From positions 1 to 64,000 of the forward strand of contig NZ_QNVT01000004.1 in the NCBI RefSeq assembly GCF_003385515.1: DNA of 64,000 bases. Direction: 5' to 3'. This DNA comes from Chryseobacterium pennae. Lineage in GTDB: Bacteria > Bacteroidota > Bacteroidia > Flavobacteriales > Weeksellaceae. The notes below the pieces were generated by a model. It made no database searches and was not told the DNA's origin. It worked only from the letters and a program-made list of their open reading frames with translations. A program made the translations under genes and the position numbers. Below are positions 15,831 to 24,667 of this stretch, one piece after another. Position 1 is the first letter of the stretch. Each line of letters starts with the position of its first letter.

Positions 15831-17054
15831 ATGTATTCAATTATAGACATAGAAAGTAATGGTGCAGGTTATAGAAATGAATGCATTATAGATATTGCCA
15901 TCTACAGATATGATGGGCAGAAAATTACAGATCAGTTTATATCGCTTGTCAACCCGGAAGGAGATATTACTCCTTTTGTTCAGAAACTGACCAGTATTAC
16001 ACCAAAAATGGTGAAGACAGCGCCGAAATTCCATGAAATAGCCAAAAGAGTTATTGAAATTACCCAAAATACAACATTGGTGGGGCACAATATTGATTTC
16101 GATTACAGAATGCTTCGTCAATCATTTAAAAGGCTTGGTTATGATTTCAAAATCAATACTTTAGATACTATTCCGTTAGCGAAAAAACTGATTCCTGATG
16201 AAGTGAGCTATTCTCTCGGTAAGCTGGTAAAGTCACTGGGAATCCCCTTGACTAATCATCACAGAGCTGATGGAGATGCCAGAGCAACCCTGGAACTGTT
16301 TAAACTTTTAGTATCAAAGGATACTGAAAATGAAATTATTCAGAAGCAACATGATGAAACCAATGCCAAGACCTATATCAATAGGATTAAGGTGCTTACA
16401 CAGGATCTTCCGAATGAAAAAGGATTCGTTTATTTTCAGGATGAAGCCGGAAGAATTATTTTTTCCGATTATGTGCAGGATATCAATAAATTTTCAAAAA
16501 AGTTATTCAATTCCAAATCAAAAAAATGGGAACAGGTTCAAAAGGATGCTGAACAGATTAATTTTGAACTTACCGGAACAGATATTATTGCCAAATTAAT
16601 CCTGAACTCTAAAAATAGTAAGAAAAAAGAAGTTCTGCCATTCGGACTTTATTTCAGAAACAAGAAATATGTTGTTGAAAAAAATACACTCAATAAAACA
16701 GAAAAAGCAATTCTGAAATTCAGGTCATTTACTCAGGGTACAAAAGCCGTTCAGTTTATTGGTGCTCAGGAAGAATACAATGATGTAGCAGTGTTAAAGC
16801 AGAAGATAGAGTTTAGAAAAAGAAACGAGCTTTGGTTGGGTACCGGAAGAAAATTAGGTGAGAAGCTATTTTTAATTATTGAAAACGGAAAGGTAATATC
16901 CTTTGGTTTTTATGAGCTGTTTACACAGATACAGACATTAAGTAAGCTTGCCAAATTGAAAATTGATCTTCAGTTGTCTTCAGCAGATTTGAATAATGAA
17001 CTGCAGCTTGCCCTTTTGCGCGGTGATTTTGAGACATTACCCTTGCCTAAATAA
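15831..17054 (+). CDS. DEDDh exonuclease (DnaQ-like) fused to degenerate GIY-YIG domain
   Basis: A 407-aa protein. Residues 1-165 are an epsilon-type 3'-5' exonuclease with Exo I (D6, E8 in IIDIESNG), Exo II (LVGHNIDFDYRML) and Exo III (HHRADGDARATLEL), so the acidic and His residues are intact. Residues about 190-280 resemble the UvrC/Cho-type GIY-YIG fold (LPNEKGFVYFQDEAGRIIF ... INFELTGTDIIAKLIL), but the GVYYF and IYVGKS signatures are altered (GFVYF, IIFSDY), so that domain is probably inactive and binding only. The arrangement is known for a family of DnaQ-like proteins in Bacteroidota thought to act in DNA repair. The gene is transcribed alone. Confidence 0.85.
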   Translation: MYSIIDIESNGAGYRNECIIDIAIYRYDGQKITDQFISLVNPEGDITPFVQKLTSITPKMVKTAPKFHEIAKRVIEITQNTTLVGHNIDFDYRMLRQSFKRLGYDFKINTLDTIPLAKKLIPDEVSYSLGKLVKSLGIPLTNHHRADGDARATLELFKLLVSKDTENEIIQKQHDETNAKTYINRIKVLTQDLPNEKGFVYFQDEAGRIIFSDYVQDINKFSKKLFNSKSKKWEQVQKDAEQINFELTGTDIIAKLILNSKNSKKKEVLPFGLYFRNKKYVVEKNTLNKTEKAILKFRSFTQGTKAVQFIGAQEEYNDVAVLKQKIEFRKRNELWLGTGRKLGEKLFLIIENGKVISFGFYELFTQIQTLSKLAKLKIDLQLSSADLNNELQLALLRGDFETLPLPK

Positions 17055-17133
17055 TAAAGAAATTTAGACGTTAAATTTTGATTAGGAAGAAGATACTTTT
17101 TAAATCAATTATCTTCAAATAAAAAATAAATAG

Positions 17134-17141
17134 TACTTTTG
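17134..17141 (+). promoter_or_regulatory. -7 element of the lysA leader transcript
   Basis: TACTTTTG fits TAnnTTTG and lies about 20 nt before the leader-peptide ATG. The -33 match is weak (TTC with a 17-nt spacer). Confidence 0.5.
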
Positions 17142-17160
17142 CAAAAAATAAATCGAAGCA

Positions 17161-17232
17161 ATGCAAAATTTTAAACAAATAAAAACTGGAAAAAAGGGAG
17201 CTGTTAAGTTCTCTAAGGTTTGGAATATTTAA
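17161..17232 (+). CDS. Lys-rich leader peptide of lysA (23 aa)
   Basis: A short frame, MQNFKQIKTGKKG then AVKFSKVWNI and TAA, with six Lys in 23 residues. It sits between a -7 box and two mutually exclusive hairpins preceding lysA. Its stop codon (17230-17232) touches the 5' arm of the candidate antiterminator. This is the arrangement expected of an attenuation leader that senses charged tRNA-Lys. Its start context CGAAGCAATG is the same as that of the second leader peptide at 63449. Confidence 0.65.
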   Translation: MQNFKQIKTGKKGAVKFSKVWNI

Positions 17233-17299
17233 AAGAGTTGTCTTGCATAAAAAATAATCAATGTGGCAGACTCTTTTTTTGAAGAATCTGCCTTTTTTT
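17231..17299 (+). promoter_or_regulatory. Transcription attenuator upstream of lysA
   Basis: Terminator form: GGCAGA (17265-17270) pairs with TCTGCC (17287-17292), with an inner TCTT/AAGA helix, followed by seven Ts (17293-17299). Antiterminator form: AAAAGAGT (17231-17238) pairs with ACTCTTTT (17270-17277), which takes over part of the terminator arm. A ribosome that reaches the leader stop codon would cover the first antiterminator arm and favour termination; one stalled at the Lys codons would leave it free and favour lysA expression. Confidence 0.65.
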
Positions 17300-17315
17300 A
17301 TGTTAAAATCAAATT

Positions 17316-18518
17316 ATGAATTCACAAGAATTATTAAAGATTGCCAATGAGTTTGGCACACCAGTGTATGTTTATGATGCTGAATCCATCAAAATTCAAT
17401 ACGAGAAGCTTACGTCTTCCTTTTTAAAACATACTAAGTTCTTCTATGCGGCGAAGGCGTTGACGAATATCAATATCCTTAAATATGTCAAGAAACTGGG
17501 TGCATCTTTGGATTGTGTATCTATTAATGAAGTTAAACTAGGGCTAAAAGCAGGATTTCCAAAAGAGAAAATATTGTTTACTCCCAATTGTGTTGACTTG
17601 GCTGAAATAGAAGAAGCAATGTCTTTCGGAGTTCATATTAACATTGATAACATTTCCATTCTTGAACAATTTGGGAATAAATACGGAAATTCTTACCCTA
17701 TCTTTGTAAGAATCAACCCGCATATCTTTGCCGGAGGGAACTACAAAATTTCAACAGGTCACATCGACAGCAAGTTTGGAATCTCTATCCATCAGCTTCG
17801 TCACATTGAAAGAGTGATGAAAAGTACCAACCTTAACGTTGAAGGACTTCACATGCACACAGGAAGTGAGATCAAAGATCCTGAAGTTTTCCTTCAGGCG
17901 CTGGATATCATGCTTGAACTTTCTGAGCATTTCCCTAATCTGAAATATCTGGATATGGGAAGTGGCTTCAAAATCCCTTATCAGGACAATGAAGAAGAAA
18001 CAGACGTTAAAACATTAGGGAGAAAAGTAGAGAAAGTTTTAGGCGAATTCTCAAAAACAACCGGAAGGAAATTCGAATTATGGTTTGAACCGGGTAAGTT
18101 CTTAGTAGGAAAAAGCGGATACCTTTTAGTGAAAGCAAATGTCATCAAGCAAACTACTGCTACTGTTTTCGTTGGAGTAAACTCTGGATTTAACCACCTG
18201 ATTCGTCCAATGTTTTACGATTCTTACCACGCTATTGAAAACTTGTCTAATCCAAAAGGTGCAGAAAGAATTTATACGGTAGTAGGAAACATCTGCGAAA
18301 CAGATACTTTTGCATGGGACAGAAAATTACACGAAGTAAGAGAAGGTGATATTCTTGCATTCCACAACGCAGGAGCTTACGGTTTTGAAATGAGTTCAAA
18401 TTTCAATTCAAGATTAAAACCTGCTGAGGTGTTATTCCTTGACGGAAAAGCCCACCTCATCCGTAAAAGAGATGAATTTGAAGATTTATTGAGAAACCAG
18501 ATTGAAGTGGTGATATAA
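17316..18518 (+). CDS. lysA: Diaminopimelate decarboxylase
   Basis: The last step of lysine biosynthesis: meso-diaminopimelate to L-lysine plus CO2. It is a 400-aa fold-type III PLP enzyme with the Schiff-base lysine K47 in FFYAAKALTN, the HMHTGSEI and GSGFKIPY phosphate-binding segments, the WFEPGKFLV motif, and GNICETDTFAW carrying the catalytic Cys of the partner subunit. The start ATG is 16 nt after the attenuator T-run. The leader peptide and alternative hairpins upstream suggest that expression rises when lysine is scarce. A strong terminator follows. Confidence 0.95.
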   Translation: MNSQELLKIANEFGTPVYVYDAESIKIQYEKLTSSFLKHTKFFYAAKALTNINILKYVKKLGASLDCVSINEVKLGLKAGFPKEKILFTPNCVDLAEIEEAMSFGVHINIDNISILEQFGNKYGNSYPIFVRINPHIFAGGNYKISTGHIDSKFGISIHQLRHIERVMKSTNLNVEGLHMHTGSEIKDPEVFLQALDIMLELSEHFPNLKYLDMGSGFKIPYQDNEEETDVKTLGRKVEKVLGEFSKTTGRKFELWFEPGKFLVGKSGYLLVKANVIKQTTATVFVGVNSGFNHLIRPMFYDSYHAIENLSNPKGAERIYTVVGNICETDTFAWDRKLHEVREGDILAFHNAGAYGFEMSSNFNSRLKPAEVLFLDGKAHLIRKRDEFEDLLRNQIEVVI

Positions 18519-18537
18519 GTTAATAGAAAATAATAAA

Positions 18538-18566
18538 TAAACGGCTGTCCTTTGGGATGGCCGTTT
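18538..18566 (+). terminator. lysA terminator
   Basis: A 12-bp hairpin (two wobble pairs) opens with AAACGGC, closes with GCCGTTT, and runs into a T-rich tail. Confidence 0.85.
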
Positions 18567-18854
18567 TGTTTTTATGCTAAGCCTGCCGGATAAATAATAT
18601 GAAACCTATATTCTACGTTTGCAAAGGTACTGAGTAAAATATATTTACGACTTAAAAATCATCATACCTAAATTACAAACCTTAGCGACCGCTACGTTAA
18701 AATAAAAATCATTGAGTTAAGATTTAAAGAAAAATTTACAAGTTTTTTAATATTTATGATGGCTGGGTTTATCAATTAATTAGCTAAATTTGATAGGCTT
18801 AGGTTCTTTTTAACCTAATCACACTACAGAAAAACAACACCAAATCTATTAATT
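18567..18854. other. Intergenic region upstream of poxB
   Basis: There is no gene here. A -7-like TAAATTTG (18785-18792) probably starts poxB. A short inverted repeat AGGTT-CTTTTT-AACCT (18801-18816) lies in the expected 5' leader and might be a binding site or just a small hairpin. Confidence 0.45.
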
Positions 18855-20588
18855 ATGGCCAAAAATATAGCAGAGCAAATTGTTGAAATGCTCGAAAATG
18901 CCAATGTGAAAAGAATTTATGCAGTTACCGGGGACAGTCTCAATCACCTAAATGTTGCGGTAAAGAAAAGCAGCATTCAATGGATTCATGTAAGACATGA
19001 AGAAGTTGGAGCTTATGCCGCCGCCGCAGAAGCTGAACTTGATGGGCTCGCGGTATGCGCAGGAAGCTGTGGTCCCGGCCATGTTCATCTGATTAACGGG
19101 GTATATGAAGCGCATAGATCTCATGTTCCGATGCTGGTAATTGCCTCTACGATTCCCAGTGATGAAATGGGCATGGATTATTTTCAGGAAACTAATACCA
19201 TAAAGCTTTTTGACGATTGCAGCTATTATAATCAAATGATCACAAGGCCTGAACAGGTGCAGCGAACATTTCAGACTGCTATTCAACATGCAATTTCCAA
19301 AAAGGGAGTTGCAGTGATAGGTCTTCCGGGTGATGTTTCAGAATTGGAGGCACAGGAAACAACAACTTCCACCCAGATCTTTAAGACCAATCCATTAATC
19401 AGACCATCGGACGATGAGTTGAAAAATTTGGCTACTCTCATCAATGAAAGTAAAAAAGTTACCCTTTATTGTGGAATCGGTGCCGCTGAAGCCAATGTTG
19501 AGGTTGTACAGTTGTCTCAAGTATTAAAAGCACCTGTAGGATATTCATTTCGGGGAAAAATGGCTATTCAGCCTAATAATCCTAATGAAATCGGACTGAC
19601 AGGGCTGTTGGGATTTCCTTCAGCTTATCATGCCATGCACGATGCAGATCTTGTTATTCTTCTCGGAACCGATTTCCCATATCAGAAGTTTATGCCTGTG
19701 AAAAATAAAATTGTTCAGATTGATGAAAGCCCGGAAAGGCTGGGAAGAAGAGCAAAGCTTGAATTGGGGCTTACAGGAGATGTTAAACAAACCATTATGG
19801 CCTTACTTCCAATGCTGAATGAGAAAAAAGATGTCGACTTTCTCAATGAGCAGTTAGCGTTTTATGATAAAGTAAAAGAGAACCAACTTGAATATGTAAG
19901 AGATTCAGGAAAAGAAGATGCCATTCAGCCGGAATATGTTGCCCATACATTAGATCAGTTAGCTAAAAAAGATGCCATTTTTACGGTAGATACAGGAATG
20001 TGCTGTGTTTGGGGAGCAAGATTCATTACAGGAACCGGAGAAAGGAAGATGTTGGGATCATTTAATCATGGATCAATGGCTAATGCAATGCCTATGGCTA
20101 TTGGAGCATCCTTGTCACATCCAGAAAAACAGGTGATTGCGATGTGTGGGGACGGAGGATTATCTATGCTGCTGGGAGATATGGCCACTATTTTCCAGTA
20201 TAAACTTCCGGTAAAGCTGATCGTATTCAATAACAGAACCCTGGGAATGGTAAAACTGGAAATGGAAGTGGGTGGAATGCCGGATAATGAAACAGATATG
20301 ATCAACCCGGATTTTGCATTAGTTGCTCAGGCGATGGGGTATCCCGGAAAAAATGTTCATAAGCCTGAAGAAGTAGAAAATGCTATTAAGGAATGTCTTG
20401 ACCAGGACGGACCCTATCTTCTTAATATCTTTACAAATCCTAATGCATTGGCACTACCACCGAAAATTGAACTGGATCAGGTGTTGGGGATGACCAAATC
20501 TATGGCTCAGCTAATGTTGGGTGGGAAAATGGATGAGGTGCTTGAAACAGTGAAAAGTAATTATAAACATATTAAAGGGCTGTTATAG
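18855..20588 (+). CDS. poxB: Pyruvate oxidase / pyruvate dehydrogenase (quinone)-like ThDP enzyme
   Basis: A 577-aa ThDP-dependent enzyme of the acetolactate synthase/pyruvate oxidase superfamily. The N-terminal PYR domain has the activating Glu in HVRHEEVGAYAAAAEAE; a central domain carries the FAD-site-like segment; the C-terminal PP domain has the metal-ThDP motif CGDGGLSMLLGDMATIFQ. Overall sequence (RIYAVTGDSLNHL, GSCGPGHVHLINGVYEAH) is close to E. coli PoxB, which oxidises pyruvate to acetate and feeds electrons to quinone at the membrane. It is alone in its transcription unit. A related 2-oxoacid decarboxylase is possible but less likely. Confidence 0.85.
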   Translation: MAKNIAEQIVEMLENANVKRIYAVTGDSLNHLNVAVKKSSIQWIHVRHEEVGAYAAAAEAELDGLAVCAGSCGPGHVHLINGVYEAHRSHVPMLVIASTIPSDEMGMDYFQETNTIKLFDDCSYYNQMITRPEQVQRTFQTAIQHAISKKGVAVIGLPGDVSELEAQETTTSTQIFKTNPLIRPSDDELKNLATLINESKKVTLYCGIGAAEANVEVVQLSQVLKAPVGYSFRGKMAIQPNNPNEIGLTGLLGFPSAYHAMHDADLVILLGTDFPYQKFMPVKNKIVQIDESPERLGRRAKLELGLTGDVKQTIMALLPMLNEKKDVDFLNEQLAFYDKVKENQLEYVRDSGKEDAIQPEYVAHTLDQLAKKDAIFTVDTGMCCVWGARFITGTGERKMLGSFNHGSMANAMPMAIGASLSHPEKQVIAMCGDGGLSMLLGDMATIFQYKLPVKLIVFNNRTLGMVKLEMEVGGMPDNETDMINPDFALVAQAMGYPGKNVHKPEEVENAIKECLDQDGPYLLNIFTNPNALALPPKIELDQVLGMTKSMAQLMLGGKMDEVLETVKSNYKHIKGLL

Positions 20589-20637
20589 AGATTATTCTAA
20601 ATGTTTTAAACAAATACTATAGAAAACATTTTTTTAG

Positions 20638-20670
20638 AACTTCACACATTGTGTGAAGTTTTTCTTTTTT
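20638..20670 (+). terminator. poxB terminator
   Basis: AACTTCACAC-ATT-GTGTGAAGTT hairpin followed by a T-rich tail. Confidence 0.9.
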
Positions 20671-20696
20671 GTAAGACATTTAAATATTTACCTTTG
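20668..20696 (+). promoter_or_regulatory. Promoter of the first TonB-C-like gene
   Basis: TTTG (20668-20671), 17-nt spacer, TACCTTTG (20689-20696), about 28 nt before the ATG at 20725. The -33 box overlaps the T-tail of the poxB terminator. Confidence 0.7.
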
Positions 20697-20724
20697 TTTA
20701 TTAATTTAATGAATAGATCAGGCT

Positions 20725-21204
20725 ATGAAAACGATACTTTTATTTTTTGCTCTTTGTTTTACAAACTTAGTTTTTGCCCAGGAGCTTGAGGATAGAGATG
20801 AGTCTTTTATTGTAGAAAATAATAAAAATCTTTTTAAAATAGACATCAAAGAACCTTTTATGCAGGTTGCTGTAAAGTGTAATGATTTTAAACCGGCTGC
20901 TTTCGAAGGAGGAGCTTCAGCATACAAAGATATCCTGAGCAAATATATGTATACCTATCTGAATGCAGATTTTTATACGCTGAGCGGGGACTTTACATTT
21001 ACTTTGATTATGGATGAAACAGGGAAAGTAATTGATGCCGTTGGTAATCCAAAAGTTCTGCATAGCGAAGCTTTTTTTGATGATATGCAGTATGTAGTAA
21101 GAAGAATCAAAAGAAGTTGGAAGCCTGCAACCTGTAACGGACAACCTGTAAAATCTCAGATGAAAGTGAAAATGAATTTTTCTTCCTTATCAATAGACAT
21201 GTAA
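20725..21204 (+). CDS. Secreted TonB C-terminal-like protein 1
   Basis: A 159-aa protein with signal peptide MKTILLFFALCFTNLVFAQ and a C-terminal domain reading LSGDFTFTLIMDETGKVIDAVGNPK ... FFDDMQYVVRRIKRSWKPATCNGQPVKSQMKV. That is the pattern of the TonB C-terminal/energy-transducer fold (FxVxxxGxVxxxxV...W.PA..NG.PV). It lacks the N-terminal anchor and Pro-rich spacer of a true TonB, so it is a stand-alone periplasmic version. A paralogue follows at 21317 and a more diverged relative is at 23347. Function unknown. Confidence 0.78.
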   Translation: MKTILLFFALCFTNLVFAQELEDRDESFIVENNKNLFKIDIKEPFMQVAVKCNDFKPAAFEGGASAYKDILSKYMYTYLNADFYTLSGDFTFTLIMDETGKVIDAVGNPKVLHSEAFFDDMQYVVRRIKRSWKPATCNGQPVKSQMKVKMNFSSLSIDM

Positions 21205-21316
21205 ATTCCACATGAATAAATACCAATCATTTTTCTTACTGTTTTAAGGTAAAATCAGGGATGATAGATTGTTCTCTGGGCAAGCTACCTTTTTTTATTA
21301 TTGACAGACTATAACT

Positions 21317-21730
21317 ATGAAACAAACCATTTTAATTGTACTTCTGTTTTTTGGATTTATGGGTTATTCCCAGGAATCACAAGCTCCCAAAGAAAAAGTA
21401 ATGACTTCACAAAATGCAGAATTTCCGGGAGGAGATGATGCTTTTGCTAAAGAGTTTTTGCAAATGGTTCATTCTTATATCGATTTGGGGAAATATGCAG
21501 TAAACGGACAGTTTGTTTTTGTTTTTGATGTGAATACAAGTGGTAAGATAGAGAACCTTGATGTGTTGCCAAAAGTAAAAAACAGCGAAATGTTTATTGA
21601 TGATATGAAATTTGCGATTAAAAAAGTAAAGAAAAAATGGAAGCCGGCAGTTAAAGATGGACAGCCTGTAGTTTCTAAGAAAATCATCAAAATTAACTTT
21701 ACATCAGATCATTTTGATCACGGAGATTAA
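21317..21730 (+). CDS. Secreted TonB C-terminal-like protein 2
   Basis: A 137-aa paralogue of the preceding gene: signal peptide MKQTILIVLLFFGFMGYSQ, then FPGGDDAFAKEF and a TonB-C-like domain (VNGQFVFVFDVNTSGKIENLDVL ... KFAIKKVKKKWKPAVKDGQPVVSKKIIKINF). The shared W-K-P-A-x-x-x-G-Q-P-V block shows common ancestry. It is separated from the first copy by 112 nt containing a near-consensus TACCTTTT, so it may have its own promoter. Function unknown. Confidence 0.78.
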   Translation: MKQTILIVLLFFGFMGYSQESQAPKEKVMTSQNAEFPGGDDAFAKEFLQMVHSYIDLGKYAVNGQFVFVFDVNTSGKIENLDVLPKVKNSEMFIDDMKFAIKKVKKKWKPAVKDGQPVVSKKIIKINFTSDHFDHGD

Positions 21731-21814
21731 TACTCATTAAGCAGAGGAAAATCACATCTTTTATGAGTTTAACAGATCATAATAATCCTCCTGCCATTCT
21801 GTCACAATATTTTG

Positions 21815-21822
21815 TATCTTTG
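21815..21822 (+). promoter_or_regulatory. -7 element of miaB
   Basis: TATCTTTG fits TAnnTTTG and lies about 78 nt before the miaB start. No convincing -33 box was found. Confidence 0.45.
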
Positions 21823-21899
21823 CAGACTCATCTGTTCGTAGTTTAAAATTCACGGAACAAATCCCTGTGTTTTAATCCCGAACCTTTAAATTGATTATC

Positions 21900-23336
21900 G
21901 TGCAGGAAAAATATATAGACGAGACAAAACAGGGTGAAGCATTTGCTATTGCCGAAAGACCTGAAAACTCTAAAAAACTGTTTTTAGAAAGCTATGGCTG
22001 TCAGATGAACTTCTCTGATTCAGAAATTGTTGCCTCCATTCTTAACGAACAGGGATATAATACAACAATGAAAGTTGAAGAAGCTGACCTGATCCTGTTG
22101 AATACATGCTCTATCCGTGAAAAAGCTGAGCAGACGGTAAGAATGCGTCTTGCCCAGTTTAAAAAACTTAAGAAAGAAAAACCAAATATGACGGTAGGAG
22201 TTCTTGGGTGTATGGCGGAAAGATTGAAAACTAAATTTTTAGAAGAAGAACAGCTGGTTGACCTTGTAGTAGGACCGGATGCCTATAGAGATTTACCTAA
22301 TCTATTGAAGGAAACTGATGATGGTAGAGATGCCATCAATGTAATTCTTTCCAAAGAGGAAACCTATGCAGATATCAATCCGGTTCGTTTAGGCGGAAAC
22401 GGAGTAACAGCTTTTGTTACCATTACCAGAGGTTGTGATAATATGTGTACATTCTGCGTTGTTCCTTTTACAAGAGGTAGAGAAAGAAGTCGTGATCCAC
22501 ATTCCATTATTGAGGAATGTAAAGACCTTGCCAATAACGGGTATAAAGAAATTACCCTTTTAGGACAGAATGTAGACTCTTATTTATGGTACGGGGGTGG
22601 TCCTAAAAAAGACTTTGCAAAAGCATCTGAAATGCAGAAGGCAACTGCAGTAAACTTCGCTCAATTACTTGATTTAGTAGCGAAAGCAGTTCCTGAAATG
22701 AGAATCAGATTCTCTACATCAAATCCTCAGGATATGAGCCTTGATGTATTCAGAACGATGGCAAAACACGATAACATCTGTAAATATGTACACCTTCCTG
22801 TTCAGAGTGGAAGCAATAATATGCTTGAAGCAATGAACAGACAGCATACCCGTGAAGAATATCTTGAACTGATCAGAAAAGCTAAGGAAATTGTTCCGGA
22901 AGTAGCCTTTTCTCAGGATATGATTGTAGGATTCTGTAATGAAACAGAAGAAGATCATCAGGATACATTAAGCCTGATGAAGGAAGTGGAATATGACTAT
23001 GGGTATATGTTCGCTTATTCGGAAAGACCGGGAACCCCTGCCCACAAGAAAATGGAAGACAATATTCCTGCTGATGTGAAACAGAGACGTCTTGCAGAGA
23101 TTATTGCCCTTCAGGGAGAGCTTTCCAGAATGAGAATGAAGTCTTATGTAGGAAGAATGCATAAGGTTCTGATTGAGGGAACTTCCAGAAAAAATGAAAA
23201 CCAATGGAAAGGAAGAAATTCCCAGAATGCCGTTTGTGTCTTTGATAAACTTGAAGGACAGGAAATAGGTGACATTGTGGAAGTTTTTGTGTATGATAAC
23301 ACTCAGGGTACGCTTTTAGGAAGAATCACAGAATAA
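21900..23336 (+). CDS. miaB: tRNA-2-methylthio-N6-dimethylallyladenosine synthase
   Basis: A radical-SAM methylthiotransferase that adds the 2-methylthio group to i6A37 of tRNAs reading UNN codons. The N-terminal UPF0004 domain carries cluster Cys residues in [16 protein letters not shown] and VLGCMAE. The radical-SAM motif [10 protein letters not shown] gives C179, C183 and C186. A C-terminal TRAM domain binds RNA. No ATG is available: the frame offers TTG at 21891 or GTG at 21900. I prefer GTG (MQEKYIDE), which fits the family N-terminus. It heads a tight run of genes toward a sigma-54 activator and lptE. Confidence 0.95.
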   Translation: MQEKYIDETKQGEAFAIAERPENSKKLFLESYGCQMNFSDSEIVASILNEQGYNTTMKVEEADLILLNTCSIREKAEQTVRMRLAQFKKLKKEKPNMTVGVLGCMAERLKTKFLEEEQLVDLVVGPDAYRDLPNLLKETDDGRDAINVILSKEETYADINPVRLGGNGVTAFVTITRGCDNMCTFCVVPFTRGRERSRDPHSIIEECKDLANNGYKEITLLGQNVDSYLWYGGGPKKDFAKASEMQKATAVNFAQLLDLVAKAVPEMRIRFSTSNPQDMSLDVFRTMAKHDNICKYVHLPVQSGSNNMLEAMNRQHTREEYLELIRKAKEIVPEVAFSQDMIVGFCNETEEDHQDTLSLMKEVEYDYGYMFAYSERPGTPAHKKMEDNIPADVKQRRLAEIIALQGELSRMRMKSYVGRMHKVLIEGTSRKNENQWKGRNSQNAVCVFDKLEGQEIGDIVEVFVYDNTQGTLLGRITE

Positions 23337-23346
23337 ATTTAAGTTT

Positions 23347-23862
23347 TTGAAAGCGGCTTTTCTTTTTACCCTGTTTTCTTTTGCATTGTTTTCCTGCCAG
23401 GCAGAGAAAACCATGAGCAAATATCCTGATATTGTAGGTGATATTACCTTTGATGAAAAACTGGATGAAACCGATTTTAAGAAATGTGGAGCAGGAAAGG
23501 ACAAACCTTTCAGTTTTCAATATTATAATGTATCCCAGCAGTTTGATTATAAGGGAGAAAAGATTGCCATTGAAGAAAGGCTTAAAAAAGAAAATATTTC
23601 CTCAGAAAAAAAGATCAATGGATATATTACCGTGAGATTTTTAGTAAATTGTGAAGGAAAGGCAGGATTGTTCAGAGTAAAGCATCTGGATTCAGATTTG
23701 AAAGATGTTGCTTTGGATGGAGAATTTGAAAATAAGCTGCTAAAGTTTACAAAATCATTGAATGGCTGGAGGCCAAAAAAGATAGAAGGTTTAAAAATAG
23801 ATTACTATCAGTATTTAACCTATAAAATTGAAGATGGACAAGTTTCAGAGGTATTACCTTAG
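23347..23862 (+). CDS. Putative lipoprotein with TonB-C-like domain
   Basis: A 171-aa protein starting with TTG, 10 nt after miaB; no upstream ATG exists, and only this start gives a complete lipoprotein signal (MKAAFLFTLFSFALFSC). The C-terminal half, NGYITVRFLVNCEGKAGLF ... LNGWRPKKIEGLKIDYYQYLTYKI, resembles the TonB C-terminal fold of the genes at 20725 and 21317. It overlaps the next gene, so translation is probably coupled. Function unknown. Confidence 0.75.
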   Translation: MKAAFLFTLFSFALFSCQAEKTMSKYPDIVGDITFDEKLDETDFKKCGAGKDKPFSFQYYNVSQQFDYKGEKIAIEERLKKENISSEKKINGYITVRFLVNCEGKAGLFRVKHLDSDLKDVALDGEFENKLLKFTKSLNGWRPKKIEGLKIDYYQYLTYKIEDGQVSEVLP

Positions 23863-24631
23863 CTTTTTGTTACTTATCGTGTACACCAATACTATTGCAC
23901 AGGTCAACTGTAGTGCAATAGAGGGTGAGGACTGTAAAAAAGCTTGTGAACTTTATAATCAGGCTTCAGATTTACAGGGGTTCAGAGCATCTCAGGAAGG
24001 TTTTGACAGAGCGATTGAGCTTTGTCCGGACTTCTCCAATGCTTATATGGAGAAAGCAGTGCCTTATCTCAAAAATGGAGATTTTGCATCCTGGAAAATA
24101 TTGATCGATAAAGCCGTTGCTTTAGATCCTAAAAAACATTTGGGGTATAGAGGATGGTGTAAATTTCAGTTTTTAAGAGACTATAAAGGAGCTGTTCTGG
24201 ATCTGGAAGAGCTTAAAAAATATTATCCCGAAGATCTAGGAAGATCACAAAACGGAGATTATAATCTGGATGTAGTGAAAGCTATGTCCTACAGTGCTTT
24301 AGGACAGAAGGGAAAGGCCGTCGGAATTATTGAAAAACTGCTGGTTACAAGAGGGTATGTAAAGGGAATGTTTGACCATTACCAGCTTGGAGTAACCTAT
24401 TTTGAACAGGGAAAATATGATAAAGCCCTGGAAAATTTTGAAAAACAAAGCAAAGAATACGACTTTGCCGAGAATATATACTTTAAAAGTAAAGTTTCTA
24501 AAATCAGAAACAAAGATTATTTGGATTTAAAAATGTTAGCCTTAAAAACGTATGATGAGGGAAAGACCATGAAAGATGGCTATACACATCATTTTAACAA
24601 AGTCTACAGAAAGCAGATTGAAGAGCTGTAG
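23834..24631 (+). CDS. Secreted TPR protein
   Basis: A 265-aa protein. ATG at 23834 is chosen over an in-frame TTG 6 nt earlier; it overlaps the previous gene by 29 nt. After a signal peptide ending near NTIAQ come TPR-like helices (AYMEKAVPYLKNGDFASWKILIDKAVALDP; DHYQLGVTYFEQGKYDKALENFEKQ). Several Cys cluster near the mature N-terminus (NCSAIEGEDCKKAC). It is probably periplasmic and mediates protein contacts. It forms a likely unit with miaB and the lipoprotein gene. Confidence 0.8.
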   Translation: MDKFQRYYLSFLLLIVYTNTIAQVNCSAIEGEDCKKACELYNQASDLQGFRASQEGFDRAIELCPDFSNAYMEKAVPYLKNGDFASWKILIDKAVALDPKKHLGYRGWCKFQFLRDYKGAVLDLEELKKYYPEDLGRSQNGDYNLDVVKAMSYSALGQKGKAVGIIEKLLVTRGYVKGMFDHYQLGVTYFEQGKYDKALENFEKQSKEYDFAENIYFKSKVSKIRNKDYLDLKMLALKTYDEGKTMKDGYTHHFNKVYRKQIEEL

Positions 24632-24667
24632 AACAATAACATTAAATCAATAATCAAAAATTTACTT

